DNA of 64,000 bases from the NCBI RefSeq assembly GCF_963678635.1, contig NC_087068.1, positions 53,592,213 to 53,656,212 on the forward strand, given 5' to 3'. Of this stretch, positions 11,367-23,265 are shown one piece after another. The position numbers and the translations under genes are program-made. The notes under the pieces are model-generated. The model was not told where the DNA came from. It ran no database searches and saw only the letters and a list, made by a program, of their open reading frames with translations. Origin of the DNA: Symsagittifera roscoffensis. Lineage: Eukaryota; Xenacoelomorpha; Acoela; Convolutidae. How positions within the stretch are numbered: position 1 is the first letter of the stretch; each line of letters opens with the position of its first letter.

Positions 11367-12618
11367 ATTATATCTTGAGAAAAAATCCAACATAAAAGTG
11401 TATTGTTTAGAAAAATTTTTCTCAATTGATATATTAGGTAAATTTAAACAAAAACTCAAATTTTTTGAGCATTTTGTTTTGTGAATCACTTCCGACTTCT
11501 TTTGGAAGATGATTCATGAAGCATAAATCGAAAATTTGCTTTAAGGATCTACACTTCATTATTTTGGATGAAAAACAAAAAAAAAATTGATATAGAAAAA
11601 TATTCAGAGAAAACAATATGGAGCTAGCTGAAAGTTTCTAAGCAACCTGATACTTTGGCAGAACCATCTGTTGGATCTCCTAATTATATAAACTTTAACA
11701 TCAAAAGTTCCAATTAGTAAAGATTATATTCTGATTAGCTTCATTTTTTTTAATTAGAAAATTACGTATAACTGTAGTTTTTTGCTTAATAAATTTGGCA
11801 AAATTATTTACTTGGTACAGTTTGCACCCTGATTTCCTTTTCTTAATTGATTTCTCTAGAAAGCGTTCTTTTTGAAACTTTTAGATGTTGCAGAAGTTAG
11901 GAACTAGACCTACTTGCGTATTTCCGGGGGTATTCAGATTAAAAACAATCAAACTGCTCTGAAAACTCAGCGTAAAAAAAACGACTTTATATTCTCAATT
12001 TTTACACGTACTCTTAAATGCTTTAACTAGCACCGAATATCTCTCACTGAGACTTCTTTGAGAAAACTTCTGACACAATTCAAGAATAAAAAAGGATTTA
12101 AAAACTTTTTTGCAATAAAAAGATAGTTAATGATCCCAGAAGTTGTATTTTTGTTTAAATAGTTTATTTTTATAACTAAACAAGGGAACCTAAAGGAGAA
12201 CATGCAAAAATTACAAAATATTCATCTGGCGTTATCAGTTCGAATTTTATTTCTAACAGCAAATTGTTCGTTCAATTGATACCATTTTACTACTAAATTG
12301 CCCAGTTGTGACTAAATTTTTTTGCAAAGTGAGTTCAATAGCAAAAATATGTAAAAAAAGAAAGCAAGAATAAACTTAGAACCAAGAAAATTTGGCCAAG
12401 TTTCTTAGTAAGTACAGTTCGCACTTGATTTTTCCTTTTCTAATTCGATTCTCTAAGAAGCGTTCTTTTTGAAGTATTTAAATGATTGAGTTCAATATTG
12501 CTCTTATTGTTCAATTGGATTGAGATTCTTTGTTCAATTCTCCTTGAATTGAACAAAAAGCAGTTAACTACTCAAAACAAAGGTTAAAGAGTAGTTAACC
12601 TATATTCTGAGCTTTTAA
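11367..12618 (+). repeat. Tandem array copy R2 (short form, ~1.25 kb)
   Basis: Lacks the ~700-bp right part seen in R1 and R4 and ends with its own ~200-bp tail (GAACCAAGAAAATTTGG onward). It is almost identical to R3, differing by isolated single bases. Confidence 0.85.
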
Positions 12619-13871
12619 ATTATATCTTGAGAAAAAATCCAACATAAAAGTGTATTGTTTAGAAAAATTTTTCTCAATTGATATATTAGGTAAATTTAAA
12701 CAAAAACTCAAATTTTTTGAGCATTTTGTTTTGTGAATCACTTCCGACTTCTTTTGGAAGATGATTCATGAAGCATAAATCGAAAATTTGCTTTAAGGAT
12801 CTACACTTCATTATTTTGGATGAAAAACAAAAAAAAAAATTGATATAGAAAAATATTCAGAGAAAACAATATGGAGCTAGCTGAAAGTTTCTAAGCAACC
12901 TGATACTTTGGCAGAACCATCTGTTGGATCTCCTAATTATATAAACTTTAACATCAAAAGTTCCAATTAGTAAAGATTATATTCTGATTAGCTTCATTTT
13001 TTTTAATTAGAAAATTACGTATAACTGTAGTTTTTTGCTTAATAAATTTGGCAAAATTATTTACTTGGTACAGTTTGCACCCTGATTTCCTTTTCTTAAT
13101 TGATTTCTCTAGAAAGCGTTCTTTTTGAAACTTTTAGATGTTGCAGAAGTTAGGAACTAGACCTACTTGCGTATTTCCGGGGGTATTCAGATTAAAAACA
13201 ATCAAACTGCTCTGAAAACTCAGCGTAAAAAAAACGACTTTATATTCTCAATTTTTACACGTACTCTTAAATGCTTTAACTAGCACCGAATATCTCTCAC
13301 TGAGACTTCTTTGAGAAAACTTCTGACACAATTCAAGAATAAAAAAGGATTTAAAAACTTTTTTGCAATAAAAAGATAGTTAATGATCCCAGAAGTTGTA
13401 TTTTTGTTTAAATAGTTTATTTTTATAACTAAGCAAGGGAACCTAAAGGAGAACATGCAAAAATTACAAAATATTCATCTGGCGTTATCAGTTCGAATTT
13501 TATTTCTAACAGCAAATTGTTCGTTCAATTGATACCATTTTACTACTAAATTGCCCAGTTGTGACTAAATTTTTTTGCAAAGTGAGTTCAATAGCAAAAA
13601 TATGTAAAAAAAGAAAGCAAGAATAAACTTAGAACCAAGAAAATTTGGCAAAGTTTCTTAGTAAGTACAGTTCGCACTTGATTTTTCCTTTTCTAATTCG
13701 ATTCTCTAAGAAGCGTTCTTTTTGAAGTATTTAAATGATTGAGTTCAATATTGCTCTTATTGTTCAATTGGATTGAGATTCTTTGTTCAATTCTCCTTGA
13801 ATTGAACAAAAAGCAGTTAACTACTCAAAACAAAGGTTAAAGAGTAGTTAACCTATATTCTGAGCTTTTAA
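12619..13871 (+). repeat. Tandem array copy R3 (short form, ~1.25 kb)
   Basis: Nearly identical to R2, so the R2/R3 duplication is the youngest step of the array or an assembly duplication. Confidence 0.85.
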
Positions 13872-15476
13872 ATTATATCTTGAGAAAAAATCCAACATAA
13901 AAGTGTATTGTTTAGAAAAATTTTTCTCAATTGATATATTAGGTAAATTTAAACAAAAACTCAAATTTTTTGAGCATTTTGTTTTGTGAATCACTTCCGA
14001 CTTCTTTTGGAAGATGATTCATGAAGCATAAATCGAAAATTTGCTTGAAGGATCTGCACTTCATTATTTTGGATGAAAAACAAAAAAAATTGATGTAGAA
14101 AGATATTCAGAGAAAACAATATGGAGCTAGCTGAAAGTTTCTAAGCAACCTGATACTTTGGCAGAACCATCTGTTGGATCTCCTAATTATATAAAATTTA
14201 ACATCAAAAGTTCCAATTAGTAAAGATTATATTCTGATTAGCTTCATTTTTTTTAATTAGAAAATTACGTATAACTGTAGTTTTTTGCTTAATAAATTTG
14301 GCAAAATTATTTACTTGGTACAGTTTGCACCCTGATTTCCTTTTCTTAATTGATTTCTCTAGAAAGCGTTCTTTTTGAAACTTTTAGATGTTGCAGAAGT
14401 TAGAAACTAGACCTACTTGCGTATTTCCGGGAGTCTTTAGATTAAAAACAATCAAACTGCTCTGAAAACTCAACGTAAAAAAAAAACGAATTTATATTCT
14501 GAATTTTTACACGTACTCTTAATTGCTTTAACTAGCACCGAGTATTTCTCACTGAGACTTCTTTGAGAAAACTTCTGACACAAATCAAGAATAAAAAAGG
14601 ATTTTTTAACTTTTTTGCAATAATGATCCCAGAAGTTGTACTTTTGTTTAAATAGTTTATTTTTATAACTAAGCAAGGGAACCTAAAGGAGAACATGCAA
14701 AAATTACAAAATATTCATCAGGCGTTATCAGTTCGAATTTTATTTCTAACAGCAAATTGTTCGTTCAATTGATACCATTTTCCTCCTAAATTGCCCTGTT
14801 CTGACTAAATTTTCTTGAAAAGCGAGTTCAATAGCGAACACATATAAAAAAGCAGAAAGCAAGAATAACCTTAGAACAAAAAAATTTCTGCGGAAAAATC
14901 AAGAAAATTATGTTATAGAAGCAACAGAGAGATAATCATTAGTTTTGAAAACTTTGTTGAATTTCATCCAATCTAATATAATTATTAAGAAAAATTTAGC
15001 CCATTTTAGTCAATTTTAGCAGTAAAATGCTCATTTTTCAACAATGATCCGAAACTTGTTATTTTTACGAACCTGAAAAGTTTCTCAGAATATGTATTTT
15101 TTGTACAAGTTTGGGTTAATCTTTTAGAAAAAACTGAGGAAGAGTTGGATCATGGAGTTTGATATAGAAATTCAAATGAAAATTGCTCCTATTAATCAAT
15201 TGAACTGAGATTTTTTCTTGAACTCTCCTTGAACTGAACAAAAAACCAGTTAATTACACAGAAGAAAGGTTAAAAATGGAAAAGTTTGGAGAAATTTGAC
15301 AAATTGTTATTTTCTCGAAAATTACAATTAATTACACTATTTTCCCGAAAAATCAGAAGTTACAATATTGATTCAGCTAATATGAGCTTTATATGTTCAG
15401 AGCATTATCTAAAGCAATTTTTCTTAGCTCAAATTAGGATAAACTTTATCGTATTTCAATATTTTGAGAGGAAATT
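13872..15476 (+). repeat. Tandem array copy R4 (long form)
   Basis: Shares the long right part with R1 (for example TCTGCGGAAAAATCA and TTATATGTTCAGAGCATTAT). Homology with R1 ends near 15476. Confidence 0.8.
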
Positions 15477-15527
15477 GTGGAAAACTCTATATTTTTGTTC
15501 AAAATTTTGTCTCACTGCCTCAACATG

Positions 15528-15670
15528 ATTGCAACAATTGCAACAATTGAAACTTTGCAATTTTTTCCAAAAACTTTGAAATTTTTGCACTTTTTTCCAC
15601 AAACTTTGAATTTTTTGCAATTTTTTCCAAAAACTAAAATTTTTGCAAATTCTTCCAAAAATTGGACTTT
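15528..15670 (+). repeat. Imperfect minisatellite, ~30-33 bp unit
   Basis: Four or five degenerate units built on TTTTTTCCAAAAACTTTGAA and TTTTTGCAA. Reading frames here on both strands arise from the repeat and are not called as genes. Confidence 0.7.
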
Positions 15671-16039
15671 TTTTCAAGGTATCAATAGGTTTTAGCATAG
15701 TTTAAGCTAGGTTGAGTACAGTTCCAAAAAAAAGGATCATGTAATAAAATAGTTATAAAGTCAAATTATATCAAATCTTATCGTGTTTTGAAGTTTTTTG
15801 AAAAAATATCATTTTTTTAAATTAAAACTTCCAAATTTTTGCACATCTTGTTATTGACTTTCCATGAACTAATAAACATAATACGTTCATTACACAATCT
15901 ACACGTAACACTCAAAAGTTACATAACGCATGCCGAGAACTTTGCAAAAAAAAACTCGACATTTCCACACAAAATCCAAAAAAAATACCGTTTTTCTTAC
16001 CCTTCTTTTACCATCACACTGAAACTTTTCCTTTTTTCA

Positions 16040-16500
16040 TCTTAATACCTTGGGAAGCCTATTCCCTATGTTATTTCAGTGAATTTTTTGAACCCTTATA
16101 CATAGCTATATCCATACCATATCCTAATACATGGGAAACCTAAATACTAGCTTAAAACATGGTTAGATCGGGCGCCAAAATTTTTTTCTGAAACTTACCA
16201 TCTGGAACCCTACCATCTTAATTAGGAAGTTTTTCCCAATCTTATTACATAGGAAATCTATTCCCTATCTTAATGAGTTCTTAATTCCCTACCATGTTTT
16301 AATACATAGGGAAATCTATACACTATACATGGGAAATTCGGGCGCCGAAAAAACTTACCATCTGAAACTTAGCATCTGAAACCTGCTATCCTAACACATT
16401 GGGAAACCTATTCCCTATCTTAATACTTTGGGAAATCTATAGCCTATGTTAATACATAGGGTGCTGACCGGATGTTCTATAGCCTATGTTAATACATGGC
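16040..16500 (+). repeat. Degenerate repeat with CCTATNTTAATACATAGGGAAA motif
   Basis: Many short, partly palindromic units (CCTATGTTAATACATAGG type). The 4.9-kb duplication starts inside this block, so it also appears at 21148-21390. Confidence 0.75.
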
Positions 16501-16506
16501 GGTTAG

Positions 16507-16525
16507 CACCCCCCCCCCCCCCCTG
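16507..16525 (+). repeat. Poly-C tract
   Basis: A long uninterrupted C run. The matching tract in duplication copy 2 (about 21401-21410) is several bases shorter, which accounts for most of the length offset between copies. Confidence 0.85.
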
Positions 16526-17100
16526 CTGAACTGCTCCAACATATACTACTCTCGTTTTTTCCGGTTTCCTTGCGTTTATTATCCTTTTCCAACTCCCAGT
16601 TGCCTATGTTTTTGAGGGAGTTTCAAACAACTTAATTAACAGTTCGAAAAAAAACATCAAATGTATAAAAAAGTGGAAAAAACAATATCTAAAATGAATA
16701 AATTTGTTTAAAGTCTTAGGTAAGATGATAGTATACTTGGAACGATTTTTACGATTTTTTACAATTAGTTTTTTGCGGAGATATTTAATTGGAATAACTT
16801 TATCCAGAATAACAAATTTTAAAAACAAAAAAAAATCAAAAAATGAATAGAAAAAATGGACTGTTTCTCTCAATCAGTGGATAGATTCAAGCAATTAATA
16901 AATTTCGAGCGACTAATAGATGAGAGGGAAAACCCAACAGTCTGAATGAAGGGAAAATTATGTCTGTTTAAGAATGAGTTTGAGCAAAACAATGTGCTTC
17001 CTTTCACCGATTGGTTTTACTTTTAGTCTACTCGCAGTCGAATAGCTTTGAAAAATAAAACCTGTTGAAGCTCAGCTTGAACATTGACTATCTTAGACTT

Positions 17101-17106
17101 TTTATT
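17101..17106 (-). terminator. Polyadenylation signal AATAAA, distal 3' cassette
   Basis: Minus-strand AATAAA about 55 nt downstream of the exon F stop codon, at a normal distance for a 3' end. The duplicate lies at 21988-21993. Confidence 0.6.
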
Positions 17107-17159
17107 GTAGTTAAAAAAGCAGTTTTTTTACAAATTTTGTTACTGATACTGATTATCAT

Positions 17160-17488
17160 TCAGGCATTGTTATTAACACCGAAAAATTTCAGCTGAGAAT
17201 TGTTTTCTAAGAAGGGATAATTTTTGAGCGCAGTTCGTTTTGATCGTTGCTCTTGTTTCACTTTTCTGTAATAAAAAGACAAAGCGCAGTCCCACGCCAT
17301 TGGTTCAAAATCCCATAGAAATTTATTTATAAACAGGTATCTCCCAGCTGGTTTGTCTGAGAAAAATGGTAGTGATCGTACTCCAAATATGCAGATATTG
17401 TGTCGAATTTTTCCACTGGGACACAAATTTGGTCTTCGACCATAATCTTCCACCCATATTTTGAACCTGTTGAATTTGTTCTCCATAC
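17160..17488 (-). CDS. GT14 glycosyltransferase exon F, distal copy (terminal exon)
   Basis: Terminal exon, 329 nt. The acceptor is GGTTATGTTTCAG ending at 17489 and the stop is TGA 17162-17160. The first two bases complete a codon split with exon E (CTA G|GT ATG). It encodes about residues 334-442. Family landmarks in order are R362-H with C366-IFG (the Branch-domain R-x-V-C-I-F-G motif), N388-K-F (the NKF motif), and E395-P followed by C401 (the D-P..C motif near the family C-terminus). In solved family structures, as I recall, the Arg and Lys at these motifs contact UDP. The family acts in the Golgi, adding beta-1,6-GlcNAc. It is identical in protein sequence to the copy at 22047-22375. 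Confidence 0.85.
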
Positions 17489-17639
17489 CTGAAACATAAC
17501 CATCAATTAGTTCAAAATGAACTCAAAAAAACCAAAAAAAAACATCCTTTTTGCACTTATGTTATCGGAGAGTATGAATTGTCATGCGCTTGTAAAATTT
17601 TTGAAAAAACAAGCTAAAAAAGCGTTTTTAGGCACCTTT

Positions 17640-17780
17640 TAGAAAAAATCTATCCAAAAAAGTTGCATTTTTTGGCGCGCGCTCCCCTTCAAAATTAGTA
17701 TATATTGGCGCCAAAGTCGCTCTTAGAAACTTTTAGGGTTGATCAGCCAAAATTGGATATCAAAAAATAATTTTTTGTGC
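17640..17780 (+). mobile_element. Fragment of dispersed repeat with GGCGCGCGCTCC core
   Basis: Shares TTTTTGGCGCGCGCTCCCC, TATATATTGGCGCC-like and GGTTGATCAGCCAAAATTGG-like segments with 46440-46790, 52430-52570 and (inverted) 61740-62120, and with the 4.9-kb duplicate at 22527-22667. It is an interspersed element of unknown class. Confidence 0.6.
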
Positions 17781-18111
17781 CAACCGAAATCAAAATATTT
17801 TTAGTCTTCATTTACAACATCATTGGTTGAGCAGAAGTACCGACTGCGGACAAGAGATGAAACCGAGTCGAAAACATTCCGAAAACGACATACTTGCAGA
17901 AGTTATTAGGACATCTTCATGTATCAAAAACCATTAACTAATTTTGATTGAATGGTATTCAGCTTTTTAAAATTTGTACTATGTTTGTACTATTGCATGC
18001 AACGATTAAAGACGTGAAAAGTTCTACATGAAAAATTCGATTTAAAATCAGTGAAAAATGATTTCATAATTATCGATCGGCTATCACTATTCAAATTACT
18101 CTGGAAATAAC

Positions 18112-18378
18112 CTAGAATAGTTTTGGCGTTCGTTTCTCGTTTCCTTCCACCTGGAAAACCAACTTGCCAGTTGTACTGGAGAATTGCAATTATAGCTTCT
18201 TCGGGAAAATTGTGTGGGCTGAAAGCTTCGAAAAGTTCCGACACAACTTGGGTTGGGTCATTGACTAGAAAAGTAACAGCTTCGAATGATAAAACAAAGT
18301 GAGCTGAACTCTTGAATTTGCTCAGACCACGTGGAAGTGTTTTCGGGAACCATTGCAGTGAGTTGATATACTCTGGAC
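18112..18378 (-). CDS. GT14 glycosyltransferase exon E, distal copy
   Basis: A 267-nt exon with acceptor TTCTGTCTTTCAG and donor TTCTAG|GTTATT. It opens with GT, completing a Gly codon split with microexon D (TCA G|GT CCA GAG). It encodes about residues 245-333. Landmarks are SAHFVLSFEAVTFLVND (the family S-R-E-[FY]-V motif; E277 is kept, the Arg is Phe here) and SPHNFPEEAIIAIL (the family P-D-E-x-x-W-A-T-L segment, changed), then VGFPGG. The Glu at the S-x-E motif is, as I recall, the proposed catalytic base in the mouse enzyme. The splice phases and motif order make this a real exon despite the surrounding repeats. An identical exon lies at 22999-23265. Confidence 0.85.
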
Positions 18379-21147
18379 CTGAAAGACAGAATTCTATGAT
18401 ACCAATTCGTTGAATGGTTTCAAAAAATTATTTTTCTCTCTAAATAAAAATGCGTAGAAAACCAAAATTGCTTTTAATTCTACCCCACATTTTGTAAAAA
18501 AAAAAAAGGATTTCACTTGATCCAATAAAGCATTATAGATGATAACACCCAAATTTTATACAGCTATAAGTTTTTAAAAAAATTGCCCAAAAATGAAATT
18601 GTTTTATTAGCGAGGCCAAACAATGCACTGGATAGGTACGAAAATCGGTGTTTGTAGGCCAATGGAACCCTGAGACAAGTCTTGTTCCAAAATTTAAATG
18701 GATTTCTCCGTCAAAATTCCGAGATCAAGTACGTGTAACGTGGATTTTGTCGACACATTAACTTGTCGCGGATTCTGCAACGAGCGAATTGTAAGCAAAT
18801 GTAAGCGGATTCCGCAAATTGTTAAAACGTATTAAAAAGTAGATATTTAATCATAACTTTTTGATAATACAAAATCTTGGGCTTAATCGTTCAAATAATA
18901 AATCAAAACTGAGCAACTGATATTTACTTATCCGTAATTTAACTTAATAGATACCATGTCACAAATTAAAACCACAGACTTAGTCAAGTTATTTTGAATC
19001 GACTAAAGAAACTCAATTTCAATTGCCCGTTGAAATGAAGACACGGACAATTGACCCATGTTCTTTTAATTCGCCTATTGTTACCCTTAGGCATATATTA
19101 AGTTGGCACCATTTTTGACGTTCGGACATTTTGGGGTGAATTTTGGAATCTTTCATCCCAACTGTAATTTCTAAAAATTGTTTCAAAATTTGGCATGGAT
19201 GGTGCTATACTGATAAAATACACATAATCTACAATCTACAATATCGTAAAATCATTGGTTTTTGCATGAAACCTGTTGTTGTCAAAGAAGGAGAGGGGCA
19301 TTAATAGAGCAGAAGTTTTTTTTGAAAAATCGACGATGGAAATCATATTAGTTTGAGCAGGAATACAGAGTGCAGAGCAAAAGATAGAATCGCGCCGAAA
19401 TTTTCCGAAAACGACATAAATGCAGAAACTATGTTTATGAATCAAAAACCAAAAGTTAATTTTGATTGAATAACAAGTAGGTTAATTCGGGATAGTAATG
19501 TAGCAAATTCAAAAGGTAATATGGTAACAACAGAGGGAAAGATTAACAAAAATGAGGAAAAATACAAGTTTTCAACTGTTCAAACAATTTAAGGATTTTT
19601 TTGAAGATTCCGAAGGCTTTTTGAAGTATATCTTGCTTGGTTTAAGCAAATCCGCCGAATGATAAAACCAAATGAAGTTTTGCAACTGTTCTGTTTTATG
19701 GACAAAACCTATTGAATACTAAAATCAGAGGTTATTAAAGGAAGCCCCAGAAGCTTGAAAACTTAAATTAGAAGTTAATTTGTTTGAAAAACTTTCTAAA
19801 CTGTATCGCCGGTTTATCTTACGAAGATGTAATTGAACAAGACTACTTGTAACAAGGCTAAGCCCTGAATTGAATGACTGCATTTTCAGGTCCGTGGAAA
19901 AAAATTAACCTAAAATCTAAGTGAACATTTCAAAAAAAACATGAATCACAAAATTTTTTTGAAAACCATCCCCCACACAAACTAGATAAATTGCAATTTA
20001 TATATTTCGCATACAGCAAAGCATTAAATTGAACATATATTATGCCTCAAATCCAATTCGGATTAATAACCTGCTCATGCCTCATTTAGCACAAAAACAT
20101 TGCTCAATAATTATCCCAAATTGGCAAATCTTTAAACCCCCATTGCTTAAGAAAATACAATCAAGGTGAACACAGTTTTTTAAATTCAGGTCAAGAAAAC
20201 AAAATTTTTGAATTACTTAAAACAGTTCCTTCAAAAAATAATAGTTGCAAGGTCGAATTTCGCCTGGAGAAAAAATCAACTCGAGCAGAAATATTCCGTT
20301 AGTTTTTTTCAAAATTAGATCAAATTGCATGCCTCAGTTCAAATTGGAACGATTTGTAAGCCGGATTAAATCGCCGCCTCTGCGTTAGCCACACGAATTT
20401 TGTCGCTCATTAAATATCTTCATTTGACCAAATCGGTTATCTTTGAATACCTAACTTGCAGTATCCATGGCTTTTTTCCAAAGTAGTTGCACACTTGCGA
20501 CTTGAAATTAGGAAAAAAATTCACTGACACAACGTTTCAGATACACATTCTTGAAATTGTATGAAACTTCTTGTCAAGCATAGAGATGAGGAACTGAAAA
20601 AGAACAATAGACGAGAAATAGATGGAATTTTGTGTTTAAAAAAAAATTTCAATTTGTTTGAGACTCAATTTAAAAAATCACCTTCACGCTATTGATATAT
20701 CTAAAGTAACAGGGTGAAAGGAAACTTTAAGTAACAATTACAAATTGATTTTAATTGATCATATATAGCAAATTTTAAAATCGACCAGGCCTCGATTAAA
20801 TTTGGAACGATTTCATATCCGCGTACGCGATAATAGCGCGAAATATCTCGCGTGTGTCATTAACTCAATGTGGGCAATTTGGTAGTTCTTACAAATCCCA
20901 GTTTTATAAAAATGAGCAGAGGTGAAGTTTTGTTTAGTGTTTGGGCTCATGACATTACTACCTTTCGGATGATCGAAGAAAGTTTTATTTACGGGTAATT
21001 TTATCTGAAAAAAAACGCCCAGAGCAAAAATTTTCCGTCACATTCTTCAAAAGTCGGAACAATAAGACTGCTCGTTTATGACGGCACAAAACACTTGGAT
21101 GTTCAATTAGCCCTTAGCTGGTTCTGAACAATTTTTTTCGCAAATAT
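18379..21147. other. Intronic repeat sequence between 3' cassettes
   Basis: No exon found. The right half (about 19560-21140) is homologous to the repeat units of 26-38 kb (ATCCATGGCTTTTTTC, CGCGTACGCGATAATAGC and AAGACTGCTCGTTTATGA landmarks) and stops at the duplication joint. A minus-strand segment at about 19300-19440 is a diverged relative of 17790-17930 and is not called coding. Confidence 0.6.
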
Positions 21148-21987
21148 AATCTATTCCCTATCTTAATGAGTTCTTAATTCCCTACCATGTTTTAATACAT
21201 AGGGAAATCTATACACTATACATGGGAAATTCGGGCGCCGAAAAAACTTACCATCTGAAACTTAGCATCTGAAACCTGCTATCCTAACACATTGGGAAAC
21301 CTATTCCCTATCTTAATACTTTGGGAAATCTATAGCCTATGTTAATACATAGGGTGCTGACCGGATGTTCTATAGCCTATGTTAATACATGGCGGTTAGC
21401 ACCCCCCCCCTGCTGAACTGCTCCAACATATACTACTCTCGTTTTTTCCGGTTTCCTTGCGTTTATTATCCTTTTCCAACTCCCAGTTGCCTATGTTTTT
21501 GAGGGAGTTTCAAACAACTTAATTAACAGTTCGAAAAAAAACATCAAATGTATAAAAAAGTGGAAAAAACAATATCTAAAATGAATAAATTTGTTTAAAG
21601 TCTTAGGTAAGATGATAGTATACTTGGAACGATTTTTACGATTTTTTACAATTAGTTTTTTGCGGAGATATTTAATTGGAATAACTTTATCCAGAATAAC
21701 AAGTTTTAAAAACAAAAAAAAATCAAAAAATGAATAGAAAAAATGGACTGTTTCTCTCAATCAGTGGATAGATTCAAGCAATTAATAAATTTCGAGCGAC
21801 TAATAGATGAGAGGGAAAACCCAACAGTCTGAATGAAGGGAAAATTATGTCTGTTTAAGAATGAGTTTGAGCAAAACAATGTGCTTCCTTTCACCGATTG
21901 GTTTTACTTTTAGTCTACTCGCAGTCGAATAGCTTTGAAAAATAAAACCTGTTGAAGCTCAGCTTGAACATTGACTATCTTAGACTT

Positions 21988-21993
21988 TTTATT
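21988..21993 (-). terminator. Polyadenylation signal AATAAA, proximal 3' cassette
   Basis: Minus-strand AATAAA about 54 nt downstream of the stop of the proximal exon F copy. A transcript reading through exons A-D would meet this signal first. Confidence 0.55.
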
Positions 21994-22046
21994 GTAGTTA
22001 AAAAAGCAGTTTTTTTACAAATTTTGTTACTGATACTGATTATCAT

Positions 22047-22375
22047 TCAGGCATTGTTATTAACACCGAAAAATTTCAGCTGAGAATTGTTTTCTAAGAA
22101 GGGATAATTTTTGAGCGCAGTTCGTTTTGATCGTTGCTCTTGTTTCACTTTTCTGTAATAAAAAGACAAAGCGCAGTCCCACGCCATTGGTTCAAAATCC
22201 CATAGAAATTTATTTATAAACAGGTATCTCCCAGCTGGTTTGTCTGAGAAAAATGGTAGTGATCGTACTCCAAATATGCAGATATTGTGTCGAATTTTTC
22301 CACTGGGACACAAATTTGGTCTTCGACCATAATCTTCCACCCATATTTTGAACCTGTTGAATTTGTTCTCCATAC
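22047..22375 (-). CDS. GT14 glycosyltransferase exon F, proximal copy
   Basis: Duplicate of the terminal exon at 17160-17488, with the same acceptor, frame, stop and protein sequence. It is the first terminal exon reached by transcription from 39.5 kb, so it is the more likely one in the main transcript; the distal pair would be an alternative 3' end. See the distal copy for motifs. Confidence 0.85.
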
Positions 22376-22998
22376 CTGAAACATAACCATCAATTAGTTC
22401 AAAATGAACTCAAAAAAACCAAAAAAAAACATCCTTTTTGCACTTATGTTATCGGAGAGTATGAATTGTCATGCGCTTGTAAAATTTTTGAAAAAACAAG
22501 CTAAAAAAGCGTTTTTAGGCACCTTTTAGAAAAAATCTATCCAAAAAAGTTGCATTTTTTGGCGCGCGCTCCCCTTCAAAATTAGTATATATTGGCGCCA
22601 AAGTCGCTCTTAGAAACTTTTAGGGTTGATCAGCCAAAATTGGATATCAAAAAATAATTTTTTGTGCCAACCGAAATCAAAATATTTTTAGTCTTCATTT
22701 ACAACATCATTGGTTGAGCAGAAGTACCGACTGCGGACAAGAGATGAAACCGAGTCGAAAACATTCCGAAAACGACATACTTGCAGAAGTTATTAGGACA
22801 TCTTCATGTATCAAAAACCATTAACTAATTTTGATTGAATGGTATTCAGCTTTTTAAAATTTGTACTATGTTTGTACTATTGCATGCAACGATTAAAGAC
22901 GTGAAAAGTTCTACATGAAAAATTCGATTTAAAATCAGTGAAAAATGATTTCATAATTATCGATCGGCTATCACTATTCAAATTACTCTGGAAATAAC

Positions 22999-23265
22999 CT
23001 AGAATAGTTTTGGCGTTCGTTTCTCGTTTCCTTCCACCTGGAAAACCAACTTGCCAGTTGTACTGGAGAATTGCAATTATAGCTTCTTCGGGAAAATTGT
23101 GTGGGCTGAAAGCTTCGAAAAGTTCCGACACAACTTGGGTTGGGTCATTGACTAGAAAAGTAACAGCTTCGAATGATAAAACAAAGTGAGCTGAACTCTT
23201 GAATTTGCTCAGACCACGTGGAAGTGTTTTCGGGAACCATTGCAGTGAGTTGATATACTCTGGAC
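22999..23265 (-). CDS. GT14 glycosyltransferase exon E, proximal copy
   Basis: Duplicate of exon E at 18112-18378 with the same splice sites and open frame. It lies 14.6 kb downstream of microexon D (37882). The intron between them holds the exon C-D repeat array. Phase 1 at both ends, so it joins D on one side and exon F on the other without a shift. Confidence 0.85.

Larger units (their letters stand above)
16255..21147 (+). repeat. 4.9-kb tandem duplication, copy 1
   Basis: Near-identical to 21148-26033. It begins at AATCTATTCCC and ends at GCAAATATA. Differences seen by eye are a shorter C tract in copy 2, A-run length changes and about ten substitutions. It contains exons F and E of the glycosyltransferase and part of the intronic repeat unit. 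Confidence 0.95.

Noticed and set aside
14470-14676. Minus-strand frame QKFSQRSLSEKYSVLVKA in the tandem array
   Set aside because: The matching frames in the other copies end early; it has no motif and no exon borders.
11038-15528. Frame with N-M-S-F-I-C-S-E-H-Y resembling a THAP zinc-finger motif in R1 and R4
   Set aside because: No other THAP residues, no ATG (the nearest ATG frame stops within a few codons), and the frame is absent from R2 and R3.
16604-16873. 89-codon hydrophobic minus-strand frame downstream of exon F (also 21491-21760)
   Set aside because: It lies beyond the polyadenylation signal of the glycosyltransferase, is low complexity, and is duplicated only as part of the 4.9-kb segment.
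19236-19445. Minus-strand frame FCIYVVFGKFRRDSIF with a diverged relative at 17790-17930
   Set aside because: The relation is at the DNA level and the relative has a stop in the matching frame; no fit to the glycosyltransferase between or after its exons.
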